From NCBI RefSeq assembly GCF_000218685.1, contig NW_006763294.1, positions 843,676 through 907,675 on the forward strand: a stretch of DNA of 64,000 bases, written 5' to 3'. Of this stretch, positions 1-12,288 are shown in pieces. This DNA comes from Serpula lacrymans var. lacrymans S7.9 (taxonomy: Eukaryota; Basidiomycota; Agaricomycetes; Boletales; Serpulaceae). The notes beneath the pieces were generated by a model that was not told where the DNA came from, did no database searches, and saw only the letters and a program-made list of their open reading frames with translations. The position numbers and the translations under genes are program-made. Each line of letters opens with the position of its first letter. The stretch's first letter is position 1.

Positions 1-2
1 AT

Positions 3-2138
3 GCTGAAGATACCACAGTTCCTGACAAAGAAACTGACATCAAGCCCCGTCATTATGGTGGAAAGTCTCACGGTCTTGAGCGTGAAGCTGCAGGTAATGG
101 TAATGAATCGAAGCGCGGTGCATATGGCGAGGAAACGATAGATTCTGACGAAGAAGATGAATATGAACTGGATGACGACGATTTTGCTGATGAGATGTCA
201 ACTGAGTGGAATTTGAGGAAGTGTGCAGCTGCGGCGTTGGATGTGCTGGCTGTTAGGTTCGGGGCGACGTTGATGAATGTGCTTTTGGGTCCGCTAAAAG
301 ACAAGCTCTGGAGTACGGAATGGTTAGAGAGGGAAAGCGGTATACTCGCCTTAGGCGCCATGGCTGAAGGTGAGTAACTTTCCATGTCTCATTGTGTTAA
401 TCTGACGTCAACCAATCTCAAGGCTGTATTGATGCTATTGAGCAGCATTTATCAACGCTCATCCCATATTTGATAAATACCTTGAATGACCCCAAGGTAA
501 CATTGTTCACGTAAATTCTCAGTATGAACTTGCGTCTCACAATCTTTTCTTATCATAGCCCCTTGTCCGTTCGATCACTTGCTGGACGTTAGGTCGCTAT
601 GCTAGTTGGTGTACCCAACCGATATCAGAAGAACACAAAAATCAATTCTTCGTACCGACTATGGAAGGTGTAAGTTTGTCGGTTTCATCTTGGCAAATTT
701 GATTTTTAATCCAAATCTCAGCTCCTTCGAATGGTACTAGATGACAATAAGCGTGTTCAAGAAGCCGGATGTAGCGCTTTTGCGACTCTGGAAGAAGATG
801 CTGGCCCAGAGCTTGCCCCATATCTTGAACCTGTATTACGGAATCTTGTGTTTGCGTTCGAGAAGTATCAGCATAAGAATATGCTCATTCTTTACGACGC
901 TGTCGGAACGCTAGCAGACGCTGTCGGACGAGCTTTACAGAATCCGATGTATATCGAAATATTAATGCCACCTCTTACCAAGCGATGGGGGAAGCTCAAG
1001 GATGATGACGAGGATCTAATCCCACTTCTGGAAGTAAGTTCTCTGTGACCTTAACTTACGGCGCAGGTGCTGACAAGTTTTGAAATTCAGTGCCTTGCAT
1101 CTGTAACCATTGCTATGGGGCAAGGTTTTTTGCCTTACGCTACACCTGTTTACGAGAGGTGCATCAACATCATCCACAATTCTTTACTGCAGTATCAAGC
1201 CTATCAGCAGAATCCCGAGCTCGACGAGCCAGATAAATCTTTTTTGGTAGTTGCGCTTGACCTTTTGTCAGGGCTTACGCAGGGCCTAAGTATGACTCTA
1301 GAGCCACTGATTTCGCAGACTCAGCCAAATCTCCTCAACCTGCTTACAGTATGCCTTAAACATCCACAGGCACCTGTAAGACAGTCGGCCTACGCACTTG
1401 TCGGAGACTTGGCCATGGGATGTTTCACGCTGTTACGCCCCCATCTCCCTGGCATCATGTCGGAGTTGATAATACAGCTTGACCCTGAACCCAAGCTTGA
1501 GTTTATCAGTGCTTGTAATAATGCAGCATGGTCCGTTGGAGAAGTGGCCTTGAGGTATGGACGAGGTGCGTGACGTTAGTGCCAAATTTCTGTCTTCGGT
1601 ATAAAACCTTTGATTATTGTAGATGATCCTGAGTTTCACCAATGGGCGGGTCCTCTGATTGCCCGTCTTATACCTATCCTCCTGCACCCGAAAGCACCGC
1701 GGAGCTTGCACGAGAATGCTGCAGTTTCCATTGGCCGCATTGGACTGATGCATCCCTCTCTTGTGGCACCTCATCTCTCTGAATTTGCTCAGGCTTGGTG
1801 TCAAGCTTTGTATGAGATTCGGGACAATGAGGAAAAAGACTCAGCTTTCCGAGGATTCTGTATTCTTGTGCAAACCAATCCTCCAGGCATTGCAAAGGTT
1901 CGTGGAGCCCGTCTTGAACATATTGCATTGATTGATCTTTTTGATAATCTTTGCACAGAGCCTCTTATGGTTCTGTAACGCGATAATAAGATGGAATCAA
2001 CCATCGGCTGAGTTGAATGCCATGTTTCAGCAGTTGCTTTCTGGATTCAAAAGTCACGACGAAGCTGGATGGGCTGCTCAGGTAGCAGCGTTCCCTCCCA
2101 TGATCCAGGAGCGGCTAGCAACACGATACGGTGTTTAG
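3..2138 (+). CDS. KAP104: Transportin / karyopherin beta-2 (Kap104-type importin), 5' truncated by the window edge
   Basis: This is the C-terminal part of a nuclear import receptor that carries PY-NLS cargo such as hnRNP proteins through nuclear pores under Ran control. Exons read by eye are 3-369, 423-496, 559-669, 722-1033, 1091-1565, 1623-1897 and 1959-2138; all junction phases agree. The first exon holds the family's acidic insert ([14 protein letters not shown]), the loop that ejects cargo when Ran-GTP binds, followed by [16 protein letters not shown]-type helices continue to the end ([50 protein letters not shown]). The N-terminal Ran-binding half lies outside the window. The stop is TAG at 2136-2138. 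Confidence 0.93.
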
Positions 2139-2775
2139 ATGCAGATGTAATACGACAAAATCAATGTTCATTGTATCAAAGTCCACGTTAACTGGCGCAC
2201 CAGTTATCCTTTCCTCTCCTATCTTCTATCTTGCATCCCGGAATATTCTCGTAGCAATAGTGGTTCCATTTTTCTTGATTCAACAACTTCTTCTCAACAT
2301 CTTCAAACTTCTTAGTGTTCCGAATTTACATAACATAGGATAGCTGAAATTGACCCGAGTCGTATATTCCTCGCCTTTTTTAGTAGCTAGTATATCAGTA
2401 GTAGTCTTTCTTTTCGCTGTCATCTCATACTCCGTAGATACATAGTAGTAGTAGTAGTAGTAGTAGTAGTTACATACCAGAATACATACACTGACATGAA
2501 ATTGTGACCACATATCATATACGTACAATCGTGTTTGCTGTATAGTTAGAGATAGCTGTATATCTGTACAAAACATGAACAAGAGGCTGCCAACGTTCAT
2601 TGACGAGACTTCACACGTAATCATGATATCGATGGTCACAAGTTGAATATTCCAAAGATAAATGCATGTATGTCATTATCTCTGCGGCTTGAAACCTGCA
2701 TGAACATTTGATCTAAGATATTTTAAGTCCCCAAAAATCTGACGTCCCATTACACAGTTCCGGAAAACATAAGCT
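2139..2775. other. Intergenic region between convergent genes
   Basis: This stretch lies between the 3' ends of the transportin and lectin genes. I see no gene. It is AT-rich and holds one trinucleotide microsatellite (listed separately). Both mRNA 3' ends must fall here. Confidence 0.6.
2442..2470. repeat. (TAG)n trinucleotide microsatellite
   Basis: About nine to ten uninterrupted copies of a TAG/AGT unit lie in the intergenic spacer, outside coding sequence. Its length could vary between strains. Confidence 0.9.
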
Positions 2776-4667
2776 TCAAAATCGTTTGCCACTTGTATAT
2801 CCCAGCCTATCTCCTAACTGACCAAAAGTACCTCCAGTCGATCCGAAGGTACCGCTGTATCCGTATCTGTTGTTGTTTTTCACCGTGTATGACTTGTATC
2901 CATAGAACGCCCCGGCACATACACCGGCAAACAAGAATAGCTTGAAAAGGAACCCAAACCAGGATCCTGATTGCGAACCTCGAGAACTTGAGAATATCCG
3001 TCCACCAAGCTTGTCACGAGGGGCATCTTCTGAGGAAAGAACAGCAGACCAAGACGTTACTGATATCACACTGCCAAAGTCGCAATGGGAATGTGAGATT
3101 CAGGGCATGGTTAGAGAATGGATAGATGAAAAAGTTTCTAAATAGCGACATACTCATGGGAATCGAAAACTTCGCCAGTCATGGCTGATAGTCCTATGTA
3201 AGGGGCCGTAGGAAGGTTGACGCCTTCGATTCTGAAACAGTCAGTCCAGTCGTCCCCTGGCGAATTATTATCAGTCAGATTAAGACTTGATTCGCAGTGG
3301 CAGATACGAACATGCTCTATAATGCATTTTGACCTGCGACATAAAATAAAAAAACAATGTGAACACCTATCTCACTAATTTGTTGTTTTATTAAAACTCA
3401 CGTCTATATAACCGTCCTTCACGTATGTGATCTTTAACTTCGTGACCCCGTTGGTCCGACGGAAGTTTGCCTTTCCGTTTAATGAATAACGATGATTCAC
3501 TACTGATACCGGGATATAAAGTGCTCACAGAACAGGACCCAAGGCTGTTAGCTTCGCCATCATTCGCTTGATCATAACTTGTTGATCCATCACCCATCAT
3601 GGCCAACACACGGGGAAACCCATATGAATGACGGGCATTTGCGTAGCTGCGATAGCAAGATGTCAGAAAAAGGCGCCGTAGAAACATCATGTCTGTATCT
3701 CACGTATCAAGGAATATAGCGAGACCTTCGAATTTATCTTGATGGATAAGAAATCATATTAGTTTCTGTTGGTGTAGATACCAATATCAACTCACCGATA
3801 CTACCAAATACAGGTCCTGGTTCTGCGCGGGTTGTGGTTAGCCATAAAGCCATACCGTCTCCAAATAAATGAGTTGATTCTCCTGAAATCTACACAATAG
3901 TAGAACACCCACATTAATGGCGAAGAGACAACCAACAACAATTAAAATTACCTTGAATTCGACTTCGATTACAAAGTTTTGCGCGGTTATGGGGAGACGC
4001 GACCATAACCACCCCTAAAGAGTGTGAGAATTACCAGATATTAATTTACCGTCACAAGAAAACACAATAACAAAAGGCATACCATTTGGGACGGTCGAGC
4101 ACGAGTTAATCGTATATGTTTGTTGGTATTCTTACCTCTGACATCAGCACGTGCAGCCAAATTCTTGAATCTTAGTGACTTACAACGTAAGAGTCTGCAC
4201 CGAAATCCCACCATCTGTAAAGGTGTTTGAGGACAAAGAGTACAGACATGCAACGAATACACGCACCGATTTTGAAGGTCTTGGTCGATATAAGGAGGGA
4301 AGATAGAGTGAGTGCGTAGTTGGACGGTCTGCGGGAAATTTGGTGAGTACACGAGCTGAAAGAAAGTACACGTGCGGTTGGGTGAAATAAACAAATTTCG
4401 AAGTGAGCCCGAGCATGCTAAGATGACATGATATGCAGACGCATTTATGCCAAAACGTTGACATCAGTGCTGTATACATATAGCTTCTCCCAGAAATATC
4501 AAGGGCACTGCAGCAGATAGAATGGCACTCCTTGAAAGTGAAGGAAACTCACCCTTTCGATAGTTCTGTTAGCAAGTCTCCCATCTCTTGCAGCCAGTGC
4601 ACCAGGTAGCATACAAAATAAGAGAGCGAGAATGATGTTTAGCGTCATCATCATAAAACGCAGAGCC
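2776..4667 (-). CDS. L-type (legume-like) cargo lectin, VIP36/Emp47 family
   Basis: A type I membrane lectin that shuttles N-glycoproteins between ER and Golgi. The start at 4667 opens a signal peptide (MALRFMMMTLNIILALLF...ALA). The lectin fold follows in several exons: PPYIDQDLQNR (about 4270), WWDFGADSYV (about 4200), NKHIRLTRARPSQ (about 4110), FVIEVEFK (about 3960), DGMALWLT (about 3850), then the conserved FPRVLAMMGDGSTSYD block and a Cys-bearing LGSCS (about 3550-3630). One transmembrane segment (FKLFLFAGVCAGAFYGY) and a short tail ending GKRF close the protein; VIP36 itself ends KRFY, an ER-export type signal. Introns between 3070 and 3390 were not fully resolved. Its neighbour is ERD2, another ER-Golgi recycling component. 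Confidence 0.87.
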
Positions 4668-4999
4668 ATGGAGCGGCTGTGTGTTGTTCAAATATGTCGT
4701 CCGGACGGGGAGAAAACGTATGGCCTAGTGGTAGTGTATGACCAGATGATAGTATGGGCCCCAAGGTGGTAGCAAAGCCTGAGATGCAATAATGTGAAGC
4801 TTCAAATGGCTAAGCAGGCGCGGAACGAGTCTGCCAACGCAACATTCACACGGTCAACTATGCCGAGCATGTTGACTAGGTAACACTCAAAAACTTAGAA
4901 TAAGTACTACGGTTTCATTCGAAAATATGCGATATATTATTGACAGTACGACCAAAAAGAGGTCAAAATATCAGCGTGTATCGTGTACCTGCAACCATC
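4668..4999. other. Intergenic spacer upstream of the lectin gene
   Basis: This spacer separates the 3' end of ERD2 from the start of the lectin gene; both lie on the minus strand. It should contain the lectin promoter. I see no additional gene. Confidence 0.5.
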
Positions 5000-6065
5000 T
5001 TAAGCTGGTAACTCAAATTTCTGTCCTTGTAATACTCTGTGTAGCGTGCAGCCGGGTACATGAAAAATCACCATTAGTGACGTGAAGATGTGAGGGTATG
5101 GTCAATGAAATAGTTGAAGCCGTGTTGAAAGAGTAATACGTACTTTGTGACGTAGACATAGAAAAAGTCAAGGTAAAGCCCTGTTTGCACTAGCCCAGCA
5201 GTGATAGCTATGGGGTCGACCAGGTCTTCGGTAAAGTATCTACAACATCGACAAGAACAAAAGAATTAGTGTCTGTTTTATTATTTGGCTCTAAGACATT
5301 GCATAAAAGGAAAACCCAGATTTGTCTCCGTGACAGGCAAAGCACCACAAGGTCTCATTTCACTAACCTGTATATCCAATTGGGAATGTAAAGCGCACGA
5401 TAGATACCCAAAGCAGCCAGATAATGAGTAGTGATGGTCTCGGCTTCTCCGGTGCGTTGCAGCATAAACAGCTGGGGGAGTATAGCAACAGACTCTAGGT
5501 ATATAGAGAATGTCCACAGAATTTCCGCCACCTCAAAGTGATAGTTGAAGATGAGTGAAAGCACTAAGCATGGTCCAAGGAGGTATTCGACTCGGAATGT
5601 GTCGATGGATGGATCATGTGTTGGACTGGGTAGAGACGGAGCGGTACTTTAGCGACCGAAGCTAGACGTCAGGGGAATTGACCTACCGGAATCGTGACTT
5701 CATAAGATACAGAATATAGCAACTACTTGCAATGAAGAATATCTTCATGATGAAGTTGTAGAAAGAAATCCAGCGGTATAAAAGGTCGATGTATCGTGCA
5801 ACGAAAACGAGGACGTAGAGGGCTTGGGTCTTAAACGAAATACCTGGTTGGGTAGCAGAATTAGGGTCAATTTTAAAGCAATTACATAAAGTTGCGATTT
5901 AATGGGTACCTCGACATGATCTCGTGGTCTGAATTTTGTGGACCAGTATGAATATCGAAGCCAGATGGGCCAGGTCCCCTGTTATCCGCCGTTCAGTTAA
6001 GATAACAGGTTTCACATAACAGTACGACTATTGTGAAACGTACCCAGCAGCCTAAAGAGATTCAT
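5000..6065 (-). CDS. ERD2: ER lumen protein-retaining receptor (HDEL/KDEL receptor)
   Basis: A seven-helix Golgi membrane receptor that retrieves soluble ER proteins carrying a C-terminal HDEL-like signal. The start at 6065 gives [19 protein letters not shown], followed in later exons by [20 protein letters not shown], the core [19 protein letters not shown] and [13 protein letters not shown], then [10 protein letters not shown], and a last exon [11 protein letters not shown] with TAA at 5000-5002. The junction before the last exon splits a Lys codon (AA|A). The core motifs are near-identical to ERD2 from yeasts to animals, so the assignment is firm. The minus-strand pair with the upstream lectin puts two early-secretory genes side by side. 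Confidence 0.93.
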
Positions 6066-7018
6066 GACAATATTCTATGAGTGTTTGGTAAACGGCTTTG
6101 AACGGCGACCTAGGACAGAATTGAGCGTCGTTGAGAAAACGTTGACTGACGCGACGCCGACGTGTAGGAAAGTAAACTGGGTGCAGCTCGGATGATGTAA
6201 GGCGGTCCCACGCATCATTTCGACGCCACATTCCATCTCTTCGTACCTTACCTCCACCAGTAAACCCATGCTCTGAATCGAGCTGTCGTCGTCGGGAGGC
6301 TTGTGGTCACTCTTTCACATCCGTGTTCCATATCTTCACCCATACCATATCATTGAAGGCCATCTCTTCCGATTGTGTAAGGCGAGTTCATTTGCTATAC
6401 TTTCTCTGCGATGATGTTCTAGTAAAAGGGTCGACGTGGACGTTGAGATTCTTTATCTTCTTTCTTTACCTGGACCCGACAGTGTGTCTATTACTCAATG
6501 TGCCACAGCGAGATTCTCGTGGTACATCGTAAGGCTGGACCAACATCACAGCTTTCTTTTAGGCTGGCATGGCTGTAATGTCGAAAGCCTGTCGGCAAAG
6601 GCCAAGCTAAAATTCGGGTCTTGTGTCTTACATCCTTTTAAATGATTGGGTGTAGGTTACACAATGGCCTTCGCGTTAACTAGCCGAGCCTAGGCAGAAG
6701 AGATCTTCTCTGTCATGGGTGGTCACTAGATGTGGATTTCTCTAACGCTACATCTGCCTCTGGTTCACTCCAGGAGCATTGCGCGTTTCAAGCGTCGAAG
6801 CCGGAGAACAATGCTTCGATGCGTGGTTACGTGCATACAAGTCGTTGGTGCAGGTATTGCAGTAGACGTTAGAATGTCTTACTGTCAGCGAGATGAGATC
6901 TCCTATGACTGGTTTCCAGTCCTGAGCTTATTTTGATTTCCCTTCTGTATGCTTAGGTTTCATTAATCTGACGGATTTAATTGTACTGCTAGGTTTATCC
7001 GGAGTAACCACATTGAAA
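6066..7018. promoter_or_regulatory. Divergent promoter region between ERD2 and the J-protein gene
   Basis: About 950 bases separate two divergently transcribed genes. Short ORFs occur on both strands (6075-6269, 6323-6532, 6436-6645, 6730-6936). None shows a recognisable motif, signal peptide or exon-like continuity. I treat the stretch as shared regulatory DNA and 5' UTR. Confidence 0.45.
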
Positions 7019-8374
7019 ATGTCCACGCAGGCTCTCCTCGGCTTTGCTGGCTGGTCATATCTACCTGATTTAGTCACGGTACAAGTCCTACGGGTTTTCC
7101 ACTATACATTTTATACAGCATTCAACCGACCTCCTCCTGTCCCACGAACTCCTGTTTATGCCTCGCAATATCGTTTCGCTTTTGCTGGTGTCGTTCTGTG
7201 CTACCTCTCATATAACCTTCTTGAGGCCTCACGCAGTTTGGCTCCCAACTTTTATGAGCTATTGGGCGTTTATCCGGATACTAACGAAAACATGCTCAAG
7301 CTAGCATTTCGAGCTTTTGCAAAGAAAAATCATCCCGACCGAGTAGGCTCCCAGGGCGAAGATGTCTTTATTCAGGTCAGAGATGCTTTCGAAGCTCTGA
7401 AAGACCCTGTCATCAGGTTTGCGTATGACAAGTGAGTACGATTCCTTCCTTTATGAAGACCTGAGCTGATTCCGTGCCGAGGACTCCAGATTTGGGCCCG
7501 AAGTTCTGAAGTGGAAAGACTGTACGACAATGCGAGAGTATCTTCGTCGTGGCCTGCTGTCTTCGTCGCCCTATCACATCATGACAGGTATGGGCCTTTT
7601 TGTGTTTTCAGCCATTGGTAGACCAAGTCCAATTGCACTTGTAAGCATGTATCTGTACTTGTACCATTGCAAGATTTACTCAGTACAATTGTGACTATAT
7701 CCAGTGGCGTTATCTGTTGTTCATTGCATTGCTCGCATCTGAATTGTATCTCATATTGACACCCTCACTTTTTTCGCCTGAACCCATCGATGACCTATTT
7801 GTCGATAGTGTCTCTCCTTCCAGAATGGTTCTACACGCTCTATTTCCTCGTCGAACGGTCTATCAGCATATTCTTCTCTTGCATCAACTCTTCTTTTTCA
7901 TGTCCGTGGCTTTATCCCGAGTGGTGCCGATATTATTCCCTTCCCTCGTCCAGGGTGAACTAGGGATGGATCCTCAAGCAGCAAGGAAATTATCAGAGAG
8001 ATTGGTTGGCTTAATCAAGGCAACCGACCGAGAATGTGAGCGCTTTTGTTATCAGCGTTTATCACGTACTTAGCGGCAATGGAGTATCAACTATGCTCAA
8101 TATAGAACTTTCCTCCGTCGAAGGTCTTCGGCCGACGCCTTCATCTAATCTCCCGAGTTCTTCCCGTGAAAAAATACCAGAGGAATTCCTGGGTGTTCTG
8201 TCGCGAGAAATGGAAAAGATGATCATTGAAAATAAACTGAAGACAGAAGTCGGGCCCCTACAAAAAGCCTGGCAGAGCGCGGTTAACAAGGGGAAGAAGA
8301 CCAACGGCTCGTCTCCTTTGGGATTAGACCATCGTAGCACGCATGCCCCTCGTGCACGATCTCGCTCGCTATAG
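7019..8374 (+). CDS. Membrane J-domain (DnaJ/Hsp40) protein
   Basis: A co-chaperone that would stimulate an Hsp70, probably at the ER membrane. The ATG at 7019 was chosen; the upstream in-frame TTG at 7013 is not a plausible start. Exons are 7019-7431, 7490-7587, 7612-7640 and 7705-8035, followed by a last exon whose acceptor is uncertain (an acceptor at 8123 keeps the frame; one at 8105 would create a TAA). An N-terminal hydrophobic stretch (FAFAGVVLCYLSYNLL) precedes a J-domain with YELLGVYPDT and the invariant HPD (KKNHPDRVG). Two or more further hydrophobic helices follow (RYLLFIALLASELYLIL, HQLFFFMSVALSRVVPILF). The C-terminus is hydrophilic and basic (HAPRARSRSL). It could be an Erj5-like ER protein; the exact orthologue is not certain. 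Confidence 0.8.
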
Positions 8375-8847
8375 TACCCAATATACGTTGGATCGCGGTG
8401 ATCCGCATAGAGCCATTCGTGTGAAGAACATACGGAGTGCACGTGAAATCTTTTGTTTTTTCTCCCTTTATTGCAAGTCACACAGGTACGATGGACCTGG
8501 ATGGCCTATGGATGGCCCTTGATAAGGGGCTTCCTATAACCAACGTGGCCTTGTCAATGAAGGTTAGACCATAAGTTTCCAATGCCCGCTCATGCAACAC
8601 TTTTGTTAAATTCCAGGGGTTCCTCGTGGAGCACCCATTGATGGCTGGCAAAATTTAGGTAACTTCTTTAAAGGTTGCTATTTTTCAAAGCACATGATTA
8701 ACCGGCCTAGGCCGAAATATATTTATAGCTTAGTGGTGAGATTCAAGTAATGAGTGACAAAGCTTGGCATCCCTTACAATATATATTCTCTGTATCTTGA
8801 AGCAGAAGAGGCCTTCTCTTTGCATAAGCCCCAACTATATACTCCCA
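8375..8847. other. Intergenic spacer between tandem genes
   Basis: This spacer lies between the J-protein and homeodomain genes. I see no gene. The promoter of the downstream gene must lie here; an AT-rich TATATTTATAG-like stretch occurs near 8717-8730. Confidence 0.4.
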
Positions 8848-10089
8848 ATGGAGGCAACGCAAGCATTAGATTGCTTGGGCTCCTTGACGAAAGCACGCCA
8901 TAGGTTGACCAAGGCAGGCTCGAACATCTTGTCAGGTAAGTTTGAGGGCTTGTTCTGTTACATATCACTCAAAGACGTGTTGCAACGTCAGATTTTATGA
9001 AACACGAGTCAGCTTATCCAACACGCCAGGAAAAAATGGAACTTTTGGAGGCCGTACGGGCACTTTCGGGATGTGAAGAGTTCACTCTCGACAAACTGAA
9101 CACATGGTTTAGCCGTCATCGAACGCTACCGAGTGGAGGCACTCCTGGTTCACTATCTGATAAACGGAATAGCAGAGATGACCCCGAACAATCTATCTCA
9201 AGTTACCTCGCATCAGGATCTCGCATTGTCACAACTACAACTTCAAGTCGCGATATTCGTATGTGATGGTGTTTTACTTCACGTGCCTTGAGCGCTAATG
9301 TCTTGCTGCATAGTATATCCCTCTTTGACGCCTAGCAGTATACAACATCTAGAAGTCCTGCTATCTGAACTACCAGAACCCAATGACCAAGTAGTGGAAG
9401 TGTGGGCAAAACGACTGAAGGTGGTCCGCGATGATGTAGTGACGTGGATTGACCTTCAGAAGGCCAAATCCTCGACTCCAGTGGCTTCTTCCTCACATAC
9501 ACGCCTTCAAGAGCCTGAAGCTCCTCAAAGAGCTCCAACTCCACATCTACCTACGCCTTCGGAGTCTGTCTCTCCTTACGTTCGCCAAATGTCCTTACCT
9601 TCCATAGCTGTCAAAGAGGAGCCATATGTATCTCCGTCAGTATCCCACTCAATGTCACCAGAAGTGTTGCGAAAGAAAGCTCGTCATGCTGCGTTCACTG
9701 AATCGAACAAACTTGATGGGCTATCTGCCTTTGTGCGGAGAACTGATCGAGACCCCGTAACTGAGGCACCTGTAAGTCCGATACGTTGTTATAATTATCC
9801 GTTCAGTGGTACCAATAGCAACTTGTTCCAGGCTGTGGCTCTAAACCCGACCGAGCCCACACTACTTCCGGGACAAACATACAATACACAATTAATAGAA
9901 GATTTAAGGCAGTCATTGCAGCTACCCCAAACGAGGGTGTCTGCTATGGGTGACCCTCCTCGGTCATCTTCCGACTTTGACATGAAGTTTAAGCCTTATG
10001 AAGCCATGATGAATTCTTTCATTCACAAAGTGCAGAATGGGTCATTGCAACATCTAGGCTGGGATCCAAGTGTGTATGCAGTCTCTTGA
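8848..10089 (+). CDS. Atypical homeodomain-like protein with two homeodomain-like units
   Basis: Probably a nuclear DNA-binding protein. Exons are 8848-8935, 8992-9258 and 9314-10089; junction phases match. A further in-frame 60-nt intron may lie at 9772-9831 (GTAAGT..CCAG). Unit one spans the first junction: FMKHESAYPTRQEKMELLEA then FTLDKLNTWFSRHR, a homeodomain third helix (WF.RHR) in which Arg replaces the usual Asn51. Unit two (about 9316-9470) reads LTPSSIQHLEVLLSELPEPN and WAKRLKVVRDDVVTWIDLQK, which matches homeodomain helix spacing but has Leu at the Asn51 place. A Ser/Pro-rich tail with KKARH and an acidic, low-complexity linker follows. The family is inferred from spacing and hydrophobic positions, not from a search; no exact orthologue is claimed. 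Confidence 0.68.
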
Positions 10090-10856
10090 TTAAGGCTTGT
10101 GCTCACTCTTGTGCCAGATATGGTTAAAACATAAAATCAGCTTGGTTGGGGCTGCTTACTGAGCAATATAAGGACATTGTAAGATATTATGCTATTTTTC
10201 TGCTAGTGATGTACATGATCTACTTGCTGTTGCTTGCAGTGTTTTGAGCTAGTTTTGTTTGTTGCATGCATTGTTGTATTGTTCTGTATACAATGGATTA
10301 GTACTAGTATACCATAAGGAGAATTATTATTTAAAATATTTAGTCTAAAAGTGCATTGTTGCAGGATTGTAGATATGGTGTTGTTGACTTATATCACTGT
10401 ATTGTATTCCAGGTGCATGATTCACTGATACATGTGATGTCCCTTTTGTTGAGTGTCATACATTTTGAAACGGCCATGAATGAACTTATCGCTAGGACAG
10501 CCTTGGAGATACACGCGTGATCCGTTCACCTCGCCAGTGTATGACAAAAAGCAGACCATAGATGATAGCGACGTCGAAAGCCCCTTACAGTAGGGACGCA
10601 ACTGCGAATAAGCGGAACCCCAAATGAAGGCGACGGAGAATGCCGGTGAGTGAGATCTCACGCGATCCTGCAACAAGGTTTTATTTGACCGGTGTTTGGC
10701 AGATGGAGAACAATGGAAGTCGTGGAACGCCGGCAAGATCGAACAAGGGAGGGCTATGTGTTCATAGCATCTTGACTTTCCACACCGATCATCCTCGCTC
10801 GCCTTATCTTTATTTTCTAGGTCTTTCTCGCTCTGTTTTTCTACGTTGTCGCGCGG
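10090..10856. promoter_or_regulatory. Intergenic region and likely PKA 5' UTR/promoter
   Basis: The first half (10090-10420) is AT-rich with several TTGTTG/TTGCATTG runs, as expected for a 3' flank. The second half has CT-rich pyrimidine stretches (around 10770-10850) directly before the PKA start, as is common upstream of fungal genes. No protein-coding signal was recognised. Confidence 0.4.
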
Positions 10857-12288
10857 ATGATCAAGCGGATGACAGACAAGTTTGGGCAGTTGGGGCATTC
10901 AAAACATTCAGGTCCTATTGTTCTGCCGCCATCACCGGCCAGTTCTCGGGATGGTTCCACTACACCGGTGTCCCAGCTTGGTTTGCATCGTGGGTCAATG
11001 TCTACTGAGAGGACGTCCCTCAGCGAATGGAGCAAGCGCGAGAGCAGCGCTGAGCTTCCAGCTCCTATACCACTCCCCCGCGTCGCTCAGAGACCCAAAG
11101 GCACTTATCGTCTATCAGACTTCATAATTCAACGAACGCTGGGAACCGGCAGCTTCGGCCGTGTTCACCTTGGTATGTTGACCATATCGACTCGGCATTA
11201 ACAATACCTGAATATAAGTACAGTACGGAGCAAACACAATCTCCGCTTTTACGCTATCAAAGTACTGAACAAGGAGAAGATTGCGAGAATGAAACAAGTA
11301 GAGCACACAAATAATGAACAACGCATGCTGGAAGCAGTGCAGCATCCCTTCATCATCAACCTATGGGGCGCTTTCCAGGACTATGCTAATCTTTACATGG
11401 TCATGGATTTTGTTCCCGGCGGCGAGCTGTTTACTCTTTTGCGTCGATCAAATGTACGAATTCATTGTGTTCGTCTTAGTATAGTTGACGAATCTTTTGT
11501 CAGAGGTTCCCAGATCCCGTTGCTAAATTCTATGCCGCAGAGGTTGCTCTCGCTCTCAACCATCTGCATTCTATCGATGTAATATACCGTGACCTTAAAC
11601 CTGAAAATATTCTCCTCAATTTCGATGGCCACATCAAAATCGCCGACTTTGGCTTTGCAAAGCAATGTGCCTCTGTCACCTGGACATTATGTGGTACCCC
11701 TGATTATCTGGCCCCCGAGGTATAGTTTTGTGCCAAAGACCTCATTCGTATCTAACGTATCGGACTAGATAATTGGTCAGCAACGATACAATAAGAGTGT
11801 CGACTGGTATGCGCTAGGCGTTTTAATTTTTGAAATGCTCTCTGGCCTACCACCCTATCACCAACAAGATGCCAATCCCGTTCTGCTGTATGAAAAGATA
11901 ACTCGCGGGCCTGCATTTATTCTATGGCCTGCATTCAATAACTATGCCACCGATCTCATTCTCAAGCTTATGGAAGGCGACCCTTCGAAACGTTACGGAA
12001 ATTTACGACACGGGGCGGGAGATGTCTTTGCACACCCATGGTTTAGGGAGGTTGACTGGACCAAACTACTGAACAGAGATATCACAGCACCTTACTTGCC
12101 TAAAATCACCGGAGATGGTGACGCTAGCGCGTGAGTGTAGATTGACACTTTTTTTCGCCCGCTATATGTTCATATAATTTTCTAGGTTCGAAAAATATCC
12201 TGAAGATAACGTTGCATCGACGTATGGGTTGCAGGTTGAAGATCTTTGGGGCAACAGTTTTCCGGATTTTGAGTATACCCACACATGA
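10857..12288 (+). CDS. PKA-C: cAMP-dependent protein kinase catalytic subunit
   Basis: A Ser/Thr kinase that phosphorylates R-R-x-S/T sites once released from the regulatory subunit by cAMP; in fungi it drives nutrient and morphogenesis signalling. Exons are 10857-11172, 11224-11453, 11504-11719, 11769-12130 and 12186-12288. Visible motifs are the glycine loop [18 protein letters not shown] (catalytic Lys), the catalytic loop [16 protein letters not shown], activation segment [14 protein letters not shown] (PKA-type phospho-Thr in TWT), and [15 protein letters not shown]. The C-terminal AGC tail ends with FPDF before YTHT, whereas mammalian PKA ends FSEF. The N-terminal extension of about 75 residues is Ser/Pro-rich. 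The gene is intact. Confidence 0.95.

Noticed and set aside
68..385. Minus-strand Ser-rich ORF
   Set aside because: It is antisense to the transportin acidic-loop exon. The Ser runs are just the complement of GAA/GAT-rich codons.
6323..6936. Small ORFs in the ERD2/J-protein divergent region as genes
   Set aside because: Overlapping frames, no motifs and no plausible introns.
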